The notes under the pieces are model-generated. The model searched no databases, was not told the origin of the DNA, and worked only from the letters and a program-made list of their open reading frames with translations. The position numbers and the translations under genes were made by a program. This document shows, piece by piece, positions 9,318-17,945 of a DNA stretch of 64,000 nt (position 1 is the stretch's first letter; the number at the start of each line of letters is the position of its first letter). Source of the stretch: Bog-756 sp963718405. GTDB taxonomy: Bacteria; Actinomycetota; Acidimicrobiia; Acidimicrobiales; RAAP-2. Where the stretch lies: NCBI GenBank assembly GCA_963718405.1, contig CAVQYZ010000002.1:1116001-1180000 (forward strand), read 5' to 3'.

Positions 9318-10306
9318 GCGTCGACTCCTGTCTGTGCGCTTCTCGATAGCGGTATGCCCATGACCCGGCCGGCGATGTAGGCGCCGAGGAGCACCGTGTT
9401 GGTCGCAGTCGCCAATGCGAAGCTCCCGGCCTCGCCTTTGACCTCGAACTTCTTTGCCATGTGGGCACCGGAAGCGAGGACGAGGTACGCACACGGAACG
9501 GACCAGGCAATCCGCCGATTGGCGCCGCGCCGCGCCGCCGTCACGCTGAAAACGAGCGTGCCCAGATGGCCGGCGAAGACGAGGTCAGGCATCCTGACCT
9601 GCCGGTAGCGGGTCAACTGGCGGGATGCACCGATCCCGCTCCTGTACAACCAGCGGAGCGAGGCGAGGAAGCCCTTGGATTCGCGATGCTCGACCGTCAG
9701 CTCGGCCAGGGTGCGGCTCCGGAGTCCGGATGCCTCCATCGCCCGGTTGAGGGCGACATCTTCCCCTTCGCTCAGCGTGGGGTCGATCCGGACCAGATCG
9801 AACACCCGACGCCTGTAGAGCCCGTTGTTCCCCGAGACCGGAATCGTCGGGGGCACTGACCGGGGCCGGAGGGCGAATCGATTGCAGACATAGGTGACGT
9901 CGCCGTCCGGCACGGCGATGCCTCCGACCGCGTCGGCTTGGTAGGTCTCCATCGCAGCTTGACTCCGGACCAACCAGTCTTCGGGCAGCACGATGTCGGC
10001 GTCGACCATGGCGATCAAGGCACCTCGGGCCGCGGCAATGCCGGTCTGACGGGCGGCGCCGCGGCCGAGGTTCTCCTGATGCTCGATCAACACGACGTCG
10101 GCCCTCTCCGAGGCGACCTCAGCCGCCTCGGCGACCAGCGAAGCCGTGGCATCATCGGAGCCGTCGTCGACCACCACCACTTCGAGCGATGCGCCACCGA
10201 CCTGCGAGATGATTGAGGAAAGACAGGAGTCGATGTTGGCCTCCTCGTTGTAGGCGATGACGACGAACGACACGTCCGGCGCTGTTGGTTGTGCGGATCT
10301 GTTCAT
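9314..10306 (-). CDS. GT2 glycosyltransferase with C-terminal membrane segments
   Basis: 330 residues. Motifs are VSFVVIAYNEEANIDSCLSS, VVVVDDGSDDATASL, NLGRGAARQTGIAAARG and IAMVDADIVLPEDWL (the DAD metal site), followed by GNNGLYRR and EGEDVALNRAME, an ED-x-x-L-N variant of the late GT2 acidic motif. Two hydrophobic segments near 240-310 (FAGHLGTLVFSVTAA and ATATNTVLLGAYIAG) probably anchor it. ATG 10306 follows the upstream gene after a 51-base gap, one of the few real gaps in the island. It may act early, on the undecaprenyl carrier, but this is not certain. Confidence 0.85.
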   Translation of the reverse strand: MNRSAQPTAPDVSFVVIAYNEEANIDSCLSSIISQVGGASLEVVVVDDGSDDATASLVAEAAEVASERADVVLIEHQENLGRGAARQTGIAAARGALIAMVDADIVLPEDWLVRSQAAMETYQADAVGGIAVPDGDVTYVCNRFALRPRSVPPTIPVSGNNGLYRRRVFDLVRIDPTLSEGEDVALNRAMEASGLRSRTLAELTVEHRESKGFLASLRWLYRSGIGASRQLTRYRQVRMPDLVFAGHLGTLVFSVTAARRGANRRIAWSVPCAYLVLASGAHMAKKFEVKGEAGSFALATATNTVLLGAYIAGRVMGIPLSRSAQTGVDA

Positions 10307-10357
10307 ACCGGCATCACGGCTCCACTGGCCTGATCGTCACTTCTGGGCATGAGTCAG

Positions 10358-11311
10358 TTAGATGAAGGTGGTCAGCGTCGAGGCTTGCTTGTGCCGCCAG
10401 GACCGGGAGCAGTCGGGTTCGCCGCCACCGGCAGACGGCCCTCTCTCAGGGCCCGTGGTCGGCGTGGAATGATGGAGCCGCTCAGGGTCAGGCCGGGGCT
10501 TCCCAGTCACCGAGCCCTCCGACGATGGTTCCGTGGCGTTGTTGGACCGGGGTCCGAGGTCCTCTCGGGCGACAGGAGAGGTCACCGTGGGCGGCTCCGG
10601 TGGGATTCGTCCACGCATCCGCACCCGGCCGAGTACCGCAAGGCAGTCAAACCCGTCGCGCCAGGTGATCTGCTTCCCCTGAGCGTGGGACCGACCGACA
10701 TAGGTGACAGGCACCTCAAAGGGTCGAAATCCCCGCCGGAGGAGCTCACCGGTTATCTCCGAGTCGAGTCCGAAGCCAACGTGCTTCAACTGCAACTGCC
10801 GGAAGAGTGGGACCGGGAACATCTTGAGGCAGGTGTGAAGATCCGTGAGATAGGCGCCGAACAGGACATTGGCGGCAAACGTGGTTGCCCGGTTTCCGAG
10901 GGCATAGCTGAACGACGGAAATAACGTGTTCATCCCGAACACCCGGGTGCCGAAGACGACTTGGGCACGACCCTCGACGATTGGTTCGAACATCTGGATC
11001 AGATCGCGGGCCCGGTATTCATGGTCGGCGTCGAAGACGACCATGTGGCTCCCCGTGGCCGAGGCCGCACCATTCAGCACGGCGGCACCCTTGCCCCGGT
11101 TGGTCTGGTGACGGTGGAGAAGCACACGCGGATCGTCGATCTTCTGAAGAAGGTCTGGAGTCCGATCGGAGCTGCCGTCGTCGACCACGATCAGCTCGAA
11201 GCGGTGGCCGAGCTTCATCTCGAGGATCTCGCCGACGGCCCGTTCGATCGTGCGCTCTTCATTGTGGGCCGGCATCACCACGGAGAGCGAGTAGTCCTCG
11301 GCCTCGGCCAA
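10358..11311 (-). CDS. GT2, dolichol-phosphate-mannose-synthase-like
   Basis: 317 residues. The catalytic domain (about 1-230) has LSVVMPAHNEERTIERAV, FELIVVDDGSSDRTPDLL, NRGKGAAVLNGAASATG, MVVFDADHEY and LTDLHTCLKMFP, typical of DPM1-like and polyprenyl-phosphate glycosyltransferases that charge a lipid carrier. The last 80 residues (rich in P, S, T, R and G) are low complexity and may not be native. The best start is TTG 11311: an in-frame stop lies about 40 bases upstream and no ATG or GTG lies between. It would be the first gene of the minus-strand operon, and its product could supply the lipid-linked sugar used by membrane transferases such as the DUF2206-like protein. Confidence 0.75.
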   Translation of the reverse strand: MAEAEDYSLSVVMPAHNEERTIERAVGEILEMKLGHRFELIVVDDGSSDRTPDLLQKIDDPRVLLHRHQTNRGKGAAVLNGAASATGSHMVVFDADHEYRARDLIQMFEPIVEGRAQVVFGTRVFGMNTLFPSFSYALGNRATTFAANVLFGAYLTDLHTCLKMFPVPLFRQLQLKHVGFGLDSEITGELLRRGFRPFEVPVTYVGRSHAQGKQITWRDGFDCLAVLGRVRMRGRIPPEPPTVTSPVAREDLGPRSNNATEPSSEGSVTGKPRPDPERLHHSTPTTGPERGPSAGGGEPDCSRSWRHKQASTLTTFI

Positions 11312-11734
11312 GGGAATCGTGCCCGGCTTGCTGGATCTCTTCAGACGTTGTCACCGACTCATCGCTCCACTGGGCGAGATCCATCGGTGAGAGATCGGGC
11401 CTCCCAGACAAGGAGTCCTCTCCGTTTGTGCCTGCGCCGAATCAAGGTTCGGATCGGATTGACCATCTGCTGCCCCTCGCTGTCGCGCCGGGAGCGTTGG
11501 GGTCCCGGCCGTCGTCTTTCGCCTCGCCGATCCGAAGTCCCCTACGCCCTGGGCGAAGGACTCGGTTCGAAATTGCACTGGGTCCGCCAATTGACGCCGA
11601 CGGAGATTATGACCACTGTATGTATTGGTCTAACTACTCTCTGCGGTTGAGTATTGCTTCTGACAATGCGAGCGTCAAGATTCTTTTGCCAGATTTCTGC
11701 GGACCGCACCTCGAGCAACATCCAGAGGTAATGA
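11312..11734. other. Gene-free junction between island and rRNA stub
   Basis: No convincing gene is seen on either strand. From about 11590 to 11730 the base composition falls well below the rest of the window. A long imperfect inverted repeat pairs 11704-11714 (CCGCACCTCGA) with 11741-11751 (TCGAAGTGCGG), the right arm reaching into the 23S stub. The promoter of the minus-strand glycosyltransferase operon should lie here, but no clear box was found. Confidence 0.5.
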
Positions 11735-11793
11735 GATGGATCGAAGTGCGGTAACGCATTCCGTTGACCGGTACTAATAGGCCGGGGCTTGGG
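11735..11793 (+). rRNA. 23S rRNA 3'-end fragment
   Basis: The bases CGGTAACGCA followed by TGACCGGTACTAATAGGCC and GGGGCTTGG match the universally conserved last 50-60 bases of 23S rRNA. Sequence upstream of about 11730 does not continue into 23S, so only the terminal stub is present. A normal-length spacer (about 115 bases) then leads to the 5S gene. The rest of 23S and the 16S gene are absent from the window. Confidence 0.7.
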
Positions 11794-11910
11794 AACGTGG
11801 TCGTGCTCGCTAGGGAACGCTCCGGGACGACCGGTAACGCTCGTGTCGCGCCGGCCTCGGATGTCCCCCCAAGGTGGGAGATGCTCCTCGAGCCCCGGAG
11901 TGCGCACGGC

Positions 11911-12027
11911 TTTCCGGTGGGTATGGCGCCGGAGACACCCGTTCCCACTCGGAACACGGCAGTTAAGCCCGCCGGCGCCGATGGCACTTGGGGGTACCCC
12001 CCCTGGCAGAGTAGGACGCCGCCGGGA
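11911..12027 (+). rRNA. rrf: 5S ribosomal RNA
   Basis: About 117 bases. Conserved 5S blocks are present in order: GGTGGGTATGGCGCCGGAG, CACCCGTTCCCACTCGGAAC, AGTTAAGCCC, GCGCCGATGGCAC and GCAGAGTAGGACGCCGCC. The two ends (TTTCCGGTGG and GCCGCCGGGA) pair to form the terminal helix. It is intact although its 23S partner is only a stub. End points are accurate to a few bases. Confidence 0.93.
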
Positions 12028-12036
12028 TTCCTCCAG

Positions 12037-12070
12037 ACAACGCCCCCGTGTACACCGCGAGGGGCATTGT
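12037..12070 (+). terminator. Hairpin downstream of 5S rRNA
   Basis: ACAACGCCCC (12037-12046) pairs with GGGGCATTGT (12061-12070) across a 14-base loop, with one mismatched (C-A) position. No T-run follows, as is common in high-GC actinobacteria. Position directly after 5S supports a transcription end. Confidence 0.45.
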
Positions 12071-12095
12071 CGCGCCTGGGCTCCGTTGGCCTGGG

Positions 12096-12101
12096 TAAGG
12101 T
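12096..12101 (+). promoter_or_regulatory. Likely -10 box of the GH114-like gene
   Basis: TAAGGT lies 25 bases before the GTG start at 12127, leaving a short leader that carries the purine-rich GAGGGGGTGG. No clear -35 is visible. Confidence 0.35.
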
Positions 12102-12126
12102 TTTTCTCCAGAGGGGGTGGTAGGTC

Positions 12127-13068
12127 GTGAACAGGTACCGCCGATCGGAGGCCACCCGACGGGTCATCCACAGTGGCCTGACTCTCCTGATCCTGGCTCT
12201 GTTGCTTGCCGGGGCGGGATTGGTGACCGGTGGCGGTGCTCGGGTGGCAGCCGCCTCCCAACCCAGGGCGACCTCGTGGTGGGTGCCACCCCTGGGCAAC
12301 CAGCCCTGGCAGTGGGAGCTCGACCATCCGCTGAGGCTGTCGAGTGCCAGTGACATGGGCACCGACGACACGCTGCCCGATGGAAAGCCAGCTCCCGATC
12401 CGGTCATCTACGACATCGACGGCATCAACAACCCGGCGTCGACCGTGACCGCCCTGCACCGGCTCCACAAGCACGTGGTCTGCTACGTGGAGGTGGGAGC
12501 GGCCGGCAACTACTACTCGGCGGCCTCCGAGGGTGTCACCACCACGTACTACCGCCAGCTCCAGGCGGCCGGCGAGTTCGGCAACAAGGTGCCGGGCTAT
12601 CCCGAGTACTACCTCAACATCACCTCGCCCAAGACGGTGTCGATCATCGAGTCCATGATCGACCGTCAGTGCGCGGCCAAGCATTTCGATGCCGTGGAGA
12701 CCGATATCGACGAGGAGTACACGGACAGCAGCGGATTCGGCCTGACCAAGGCCGACCAGGTGTCCTACATGACCACCTTGGGCCATTACATGCACGGGCT
12801 CGGGCTGGGTTGGTGGATCAAGAATCCCGACGACACCGGCGACGACTACGCCACCGTGATGTACCCGCTGGCCGATGCGGTCCTGACCGAGCAGTGCAAC
12901 CAGTACCGGACGTGTGGGGCCCTGTCGTCCTACCTCCACCACAAGGCGGTCTTCAACGCCGAATACGACCTGACCACGACCCAGTTCTGCGCCGCCGACG
13001 GATACCGGGGATTCAACGGGGCCCTGTTCGACCTGGACCTCACCGGCGTCCGGCATCCCTGTTCGTAG
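12127..13068 (+). CDS. Secreted GH114-like (endo-alpha-1,4-polygalactosaminidase-type) protein
   Basis: 313 residues with a signal peptide (hydrophobic core about 18-32, probable cleavage after VAAAS). The mature part follows the GH114 / spherulin-4 / TM1410 TIM-barrel pattern: VIYDIDGINNPAS, HVVCYVEVGAAGNYY, then FDAVETDIDEEY with clustered acidic residues in the expected catalytic region, and SYMTTLGHYMHGLGLGWWIKN. Known members cut galactosaminogalactan-like polymers. GTG 12127 has a purine-rich leader. It sits alone between 5S rRNA and purU. It may act on the cell's own surface polymer, given the neighbouring island, but that is inference. Confidence 0.7.
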   Translation: MNRYRRSEATRRVIHSGLTLLILALLLAGAGLVTGGGARVAAASQPRATSWWVPPLGNQPWQWELDHPLRLSSASDMGTDDTLPDGKPAPDPVIYDIDGINNPASTVTALHRLHKHVVCYVEVGAAGNYYSAASEGVTTTYYRQLQAAGEFGNKVPGYPEYYLNITSPKTVSIIESMIDRQCAAKHFDAVETDIDEEYTDSSGFGLTKADQVSYMTTLGHYMHGLGLGWWIKNPDDTGDDYATVMYPLADAVLTEQCNQYRTCGALSSYLHHKAVFNAEYDLTTTQFCAADGYRGFNGALFDLDLTGVRHPCS

Positions 13069-13133
13069 CGCCTCCCCATGGTCACGCCCACTCATCTCAC
13101 CCGGTGGTCACCTCCGACGACCATGATGGTGGG

Positions 13134-13985
13134 GTGCGACGACTGATCCTCACCGTCACCTGTCCCGATCGGACGGGCATCGTGGCCGCGGTGACCGGCT
13201 TCATCGCCTCCCATGGCGGCTGGGTGGTGGAAGCGGCCCAGCACGGCGATCTCATTACCGGCCAGTTCTTCCAGCGCATCGAGATCCTGGCCGACAGCCT
13301 GCCCTTCGGGCCCGACGAGTTCGGCGGACGGTTCGTCGAGGTGGCCGACGAGTTCGGCCTCGACTGGCATCTCAGCGATACCGATGACGTGAAACGGGTG
13401 GTGGTGCTGGTCAGCCGGGAGGACCACTGCCTGGCTGACCTGCTGTACCGGTGGCGCACCGGCAACCTTCGATGCGACATCGCCGCGGTGATCTCCAATC
13501 ACGCCGATCTCCGGTCACTGGTGGAGTGGCACGACATCCCCTTCTCCCACGTGCCGGTGGTCAAGGGACACAAAGCCGAGCACTTCGACGAGATCGTCTC
13601 CCTGTTCGATGCCGCCCGGGCCGACACCATGGTCCTGGCCCGCTACATGCAGATCCTCCCCCCTGAGGTTTGTGAGCGGTACCCCGGCCGCATCATCAAC
13701 ATCCATCACAGCTTCCTGCCCTCGTTCGCCGGAGCCCGCCCCTACCACCAGGCCTTCGAGCGGGGCGTGAAGCTGATCGGCGCCACCTGTCACTACGTGA
13801 CGGCCGAGCTCGACGCCGGGCCCATCATCGAGCAGGACATCGGGCGGATCGATCATGCCGACACCGTGGAGGACCTCCTGCGCATCGGTCGGGACATCGA
13901 ACGGTCGGTGCTGGCCCGCGGCCTGCGTTGGCACCTCGAGGACCGGGTCCTGATCAACGGTCACCGCACCGTGGTGTTCGCCTGA
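13134..13985 (+). CDS. purU: Formyltetrahydrofolate deformylase
   Basis: 283 residues, the usual PurU length. It hydrolyses 10-formyl-tetrahydrofolate to formate and tetrahydrofolate, balancing one-carbon pools. An N-terminal ACT domain (about 1-80: LILTVTCPDRTGIVAAVTGF) precedes a formyltransferase-fold domain with AVISNHADLRSL, LARYMQILPPEVC, the catalytic stretch INIHHSFLPSF, KLIGATCHYVTAELDAGPII and RIDHADTVEDLL. GTG 13134 is the only sensible start because the ACT domain begins at once. It converges on efeB with a 20-base gap. A glycine cleavage gene (gcvH) in the same window touches the same folate pool. Confidence 0.93.
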   Translation: MRRLILTVTCPDRTGIVAAVTGFIASHGGWVVEAAQHGDLITGQFFQRIEILADSLPFGPDEFGGRFVEVADEFGLDWHLSDTDDVKRVVVLVSREDHCLADLLYRWRTGNLRCDIAAVISNHADLRSLVEWHDIPFSHVPVVKGHKAEHFDEIVSLFDAARADTMVLARYMQILPPEVCERYPGRIINIHHSFLPSFAGARPYHQAFERGVKLIGATCHYVTAELDAGPIIEQDIGRIDHADTVEDLLRIGRDIERSVLARGLRWHLEDRVLINGHRTVVFA

Positions 13986-14005
13986 TCGGAACGGTGTGGG
14001 CTCGA

Positions 14006-15236
14006 TCAGACCAGTGCGTCTCCGAGCGGCCGTTCGCCGGTAGCACCCGGGGGGCAGGCGAACACGCCGCTACCGGTGTGGAGCAGGTACTCGGCCAGGG
14101 CGTCGTTTCCGGCCAGCCGGGTCTGAATGGGAATGAACTGCTGGCGCGGGTCCTTCTGGAAGCAGATGAAGAAGAGGCCGGCATCGAGCTCGCCGGACTG
14201 GGGGTCGACCCCGTCGGCGAAGCTGTAGCCACGACGGAGGATGGCCTGCCCGTTGTTGAGGGCCGGCGAAGCCACCCGGATGTGGGCGTTGTTCGGAATG
14301 ACCAGCTCTCCGTATGCGCCCAGGGCATTGAGGTTGACCGGGTCGGAGGGGCTCGTGCCGCCGAGAGGGGCCCCGCTGGACTTGACCCGGCCGATGGTCT
14401 GCTCCTGGCTGGTGAGCGTGCTGCGGTCCCACTCCTCGAGATGGATGCGAATGCGGCGCACCACCATGTAGGTGCCCCCGGCCATCCAGGGCTGGTCGGT
14501 GCTGGTCATCGACCCAGACGTACTGACGCATGGCGTCCTGGTCGGCGGGGTCGAGGTTGGCGGTGCCGTCGTGGAACCCGAGCAGGTTGCGGGGGGTCTG
14601 CTGTCCGACACCCGGTGAGGCCGTCCGGCCGAACCCCACCTGCAGGTAGCGGATGGTCGCCGACCCCAGGGCCAGGCGGGTCAGGTCATGGACGGCGTGG
14701 AAGGCCACCTGGGCGTCGTTGGCGCACGCTTGCACGCACAGGTCCCCACCGGTCAGGGCGGGTTCGAGGGCGTCGTTGGGGAAGGCGGGCAGGTCGACCA
14801 GAGCAGTAGGGCGCCGTCCGGCCAGCCCGAACCGGTCGTCGAACAGGCTGGGGCCGAACCCGAAGGTCAGGGTGAGCTGGGAAGCGGGCAGGTCTAGGGC
14901 TTCACCGGTGTCGGGTGGGGGAGTGAACGGGCCGGCCGGGCCCTGGACCTCCCGCCCGGCCGTCATGCGGCTGGAGGCGGTGGTCCATCCGTCCAGCAGG
15001 GCAGCCAGGCCCGCCGTGCCACCGGCCGTGACGTCGTAGGTGGCGAAGACCAGGTGCTGCTGTTCGGGAGTGGTGATGCCGGCCTGGTGGGCACCACGGA
15101 AGGCGATGACGCCGTCTCCACCGTCCTGTGGGGGCGTGTCGGCTCCGGCCAGAACCGATCCCGACCCGGCCAGCACCGCCGCCGAGGCCAGGCCCGTAGC
15201 GCCGAGCAGTCGGCGCCTGGACATCTTTCCCGTCAT
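14006..15236 (-). CDS. efeB: Tat-exported DyP-type peroxidase, one frameshift
   Basis: About 409 residues after repair. MSRRRLLG is a twin-arginine signal, followed by a hydrophobic stretch and AxA-like site. The body carries the DyP motif in LLGFHDGTANLDP, GGDLCVQACANDAQVAFHAV, and later QPWMAGGTYMVVRRIRI and RRGYSFADG. EfeB binds haem outside the membrane and in known systems takes part in ferrous iron or haem iron uptake with EfeO. The frame breaks near 14513: dropping one C from CCC (plus strand 14513-14515) joins YVW to STDQPWMAGG. Its ATG overlaps the efeO stop as ATGA. Confidence 0.85.
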
Positions 15237-16253
15237 GACGACGGGGGTCCCGAGGTTCCGAACGGGGCCAGCAGGGCCGCCAGCTGAGCCAATCCTGCCG
15301 CGGTGGCATCGGCCTGCTGGGACAGGGCCAGGCGGGTGGCCGGGGGAGACATCACCGTCCACCACCTGGTCGGGGGGGCCGATGCGGTGGACGCCGGCCA
15401 GCAACCGGGCGAACGACGCGCCCACGCCGGCGGTCACCGCCGGGGCCACCAGGCGGCCCAGCGGTTCGATGGCCACGAAGGCCTCGTCGGCCGCGGCGAC
15501 GGTGGCCATGGTGTCGACGTCGTCGAGGTGGGAGTACAGCTCCTCCCGACCGGGAATGGACATGTCGACCACCCAGCCCAACTCGTCCACTCCGGTGTTA
15601 CCGATGGCCTCGGGCGAGAGGACGTCCTTGGCCAACAGGTACTCGGCGACCGGCGCCTGGGCCACCAGACCGGAGATGTCCGACGCGGCCTCGGCGGTGG
15701 TGCCCCCGGGGGACCACAGGTCACGTTCCACGGCATGGAGGCCGCCGAAGGATTGGTCGGCACCGACGTCGGTGGCCAACTCGTCAAGGGTGGCCGCAGT
15801 GGTCCCGTTCCCACTTTCCAGCGTCCGGAACTGGTCGTAGTCGGCTTGGCCGGCCAGTTCACAGCTGCGGGCCTGGGCCACCGAGCCCCGATCCACCGCG
15901 GTTTGGAGCAGATCGACGTCGGTCACGAAGTCCGAGGCATCCCGGTCCAGAACCCCTCGGTAGGTGGTGGTGGCGGCTGAGGCGGCGGCGTTCTCGGCCA
16001 GGGTGGAGGCCGCTCCGGGGCGGGCCACGGTCTCGGCTCGAGCGGTTCCGGAGGCCACCCCTTTCGCCGCTACCGAAGAACCGCAGGCGCAGGCCAGCAC
16101 GGCCACCACAGCGACCACGAGAGCGGTGATGACGGCCGACCCGGCGGACCCCGTGACCGATTCGCGGCTGGCATCCACGTCCGGTGGGAACCGTCCAGGC
16201 CGGCGGGAGGCCCGACGGTCGGCGGGTGGGTGGGAAGGGGGTGGCACGGTCAA
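15233..16253 (-). CDS. efeO: EfeO-type imelysin lipoprotein, one frameshift
   Basis: About 339 residues after repair. A signal sequence with lipobox VLAC (in VVAVVAVLACACGSS) predicts lipid anchoring. The imelysin-like domain includes YRGVLDRDASDFVTDVDLL, FGGLHAVERDLW and VDELGWVVDM. EfeO is the periplasm-side iron-binding partner of EfeB. Near 15345 the frame shifts; trimming one G from GGGGG at 15342-15346 restores a normal helical tail (ATRLALSQQADATAAGLAQL) that stops in ATGA overlap with efeB. The start is TTG 16253 (six bases after TACCCT) or GTG 16247. No permease gene efeU adjoins, so the system looks split or incomplete. Confidence 0.8.
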
Positions 16254-16259
16254 GGCCCA

Positions 16260-16265
16260 AGGGTA
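16260..16265 (-). promoter_or_regulatory. Candidate leaderless -10 box of efeO
   Basis: TACCCT on the minus strand ends six bases before the TTG codon at 16253 and twelve before GTG 16247. It lies in the divergent space with the TPR gene. Confidence 0.4.
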
Positions 16266-16372
16266 GGTGACGCGACCCCCGGCCCGTACCGGCGGGCCCC
16301 AGCGGATGACCCGGGCGGCGCCGGACCAGGCGGTCCGACGGGCCGAAGCCGGGAGTCGGGCGGGGCGGCCGG

Positions 16373-16378
16373 TAGACT
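16373..16378 (+). promoter_or_regulatory. Leaderless -10 box of the TPR gene
   Basis: TAGACT, then seven bases, then ATG 16386. No Shine-Dalgarno sequence is present. Confidence 0.5.
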
Positions 16379-16385
16379 TGGCCCC

Positions 16386-17936
16386 ATGCCAACGTCGAAC
16401 CCTCCTGGTTCTCCGCGCCCGCGAAGTTCCGGCGGCGACCGGCGGCCGCCGCAGCGGAGGCCCGGTAAACCCGCGGCCGGGTCGCAACGGGACCGGCGCT
16501 TCGGGCTCACCGGAGCGCGGCTCATCGGGCTCGTCGGGACGGGGTGCTTCAGGACGTGGTGCCTCCGGGCGGGGTTCGTCATCGGGCTCGCCCTCATCAG
16601 GCTCCGGACGGGGCTCGACCGGACGTTCGTCCCGGATCGGCGGTGCGACCGGGGGTTCGGATCCGGGCCGTCCCGAGCGATCCGGCGAGCGTCGCCAGTA
16701 CCAGGGTCGTGCGGGCTGGGCCCGGCGCAGGTACCGGTACCGGCAGGCCCAGCGGCAGCGGGGCAAGGACGGGCGGGCCACGAACGGGCCAGGGCAGCCG
16801 GACCGGCCGGCCCCCGTCCGGGTCAGAGCGATCGTGACGACCGACGTGACCGGGACAGGACACCGGGGAGCGGGCCCCGCCCGAGCGGCAGCGGGCGATC
16901 CGGGGCCGTCGGGGCCGGGCCGTCCGGTCGAGCCGGGACGTCGGGGCGTCCGCCCCGCCGCGACGGTCCCTACCGCGACCAGTCGGCGCCCGGGTCGCGC
17001 TCGGGAGGGGCATCGGTGGCGCGCAAGGGATGGGGGAGCGTGGCCCGCCGAGGCGCCAGCACGGTCCGCGGGGGTCCCGAGGATCACAAGCCCGATCCCG
17101 ACTCACCCGACCAGCGGCGGCGTTCCCGCACCCGCTCGGACGAGTTCGTGCCCGAGCGGTGGGTGCGGACCGACGATCGCCACCGGTCCCCGTCGGCCGG
17201 GGAGAAGTTGCGACCGCCGGCCCACCGGACCGTTCAGGCCCCGGCTGAGCTCCCTCCGGACATCGCCAATGAGCTGGCCTCGGCGGCCGGCCCGGACTGG
17301 AACCAGCTCCGCACCCGGATCAGCGAGCGGATGGCCGCGGGGATCGGCGCCTTCCAGCGGGAGCGGTACCGGGACGCCTCCAGGATCCTGAAGACCGTGG
17401 TCGACGCCGTCCCCAACTCGCCATCGGCCCGCGAGCTGCTGGCCCTCAGCCAGTACCACCAGGGCTACTGGAAGGCGGCCCTGCCCAACCTCGAGGCCTT
17501 CGCCGCCCTCACCGGATCGGTGGACCAGCACCCCGTGCGCATGGACTGCCAGCGGGCCCTCGGCCGCCCCAAGAGGGTGGAGGCCCTCTACGGAGAACTG
17601 CGACAGGGCTCCCCCGATCCCGAGGTCCTCTCCGAAGGCCGGCTGGTCCTGGCCGGCACCCGGGCCGACGGCGGCGACCTGGCCGGGGCGGTGTCCCTGT
17701 TGGTGGAGGCCGGCGCCGGCCGCCTGGTGCGGAATCCCGCCGAGCGCCATCTCCGGCAGTGGTACGTGCTCGGCGATCTGATGGAGCGCACCGGCGACCT
17801 GGCCAAGGCCCGCGAACTGTTCGGGCGCATCGCCGCCGTCGACCCCGAGGCCTACGACGTGGCCGACCGGCTCGAATCGCTCGGTCCCACGGCTCGGGCC
17901 AGGCGGGCACCGAACACCAGGCGCGCCGCCCATTAG
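16386..17936 (+). CDS. TPR-repeat protein with disordered N-terminus
   Basis: 516 residues. The C-terminal half (about 300-500) contains tetratricopeptide-like helices: MAAGIGAFQRERYRDASRIL, LLALSQYHQGYWKAALPNLE, RQWYVLGDLMERTGDLAKAR. The N-terminal 290 residues are rich in R, G, P, S and D, with WGSVARRGA as the only recognisable island. This architecture is common in Acidimicrobiia, where it is unnamed. Because all frames of this GC-rich part are open, one or two compensating frameshifts between about 16500 and 16820 are possible. TPR proteins act as protein-binding scaffolds; no partner can be named. A leaderless promoter precedes ATG 16386. Confidence 0.7.
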   Translation: MPTSNPPGSPRPRSSGGDRRPPQRRPGKPAAGSQRDRRFGLTGARLIGLVGTGCFRTWCLRAGFVIGLALIRLRTGLDRTFVPDRRCDRGFGSGPSRAIRRASPVPGSCGLGPAQVPVPAGPAAAGQGRAGHERARAAGPAGPRPGQSDRDDRRDRDRTPGSGPRPSGSGRSGAVGAGPSGRAGTSGRPPRRDGPYRDQSAPGSRSGGASVARKGWGSVARRGASTVRGGPEDHKPDPDSPDQRRRSRTRSDEFVPERWVRTDDRHRSPSAGEKLRPPAHRTVQAPAELPPDIANELASAAGPDWNQLRTRISERMAAGIGAFQRERYRDASRILKTVVDAVPNSPSARELLALSQYHQGYWKAALPNLEAFAALTGSVDQHPVRMDCQRALGRPKRVEALYGELRQGSPDPEVLSEGRLVLAGTRADGGDLAGAVSLLVEAGAGRLVRNPAERHLRQWYVLGDLMERTGDLAKARELFGRIAAVDPEAYDVADRLESLGPTARARRAPNTRRAAH

Positions 17937-17939
17937 GCT
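17934..17939 (+). promoter_or_regulatory. Leaderless -10 box of the aldolase gene
   Basis: TAGGCT, six bases, then ATG 17946. The box overlaps the TAG stop codon of the TPR gene. Confidence 0.5.
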
Positions 17940-17945
17940 TGGCCC

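Noticed and set aside
14070..17087. A 1005-codon minus-strand open frame
   Set aside because: It joins real parts of efeO and efeB only by frame accidents and continues through the antisense of the TPR gene; true ends are fixed by signal peptides and ATGA overlaps.
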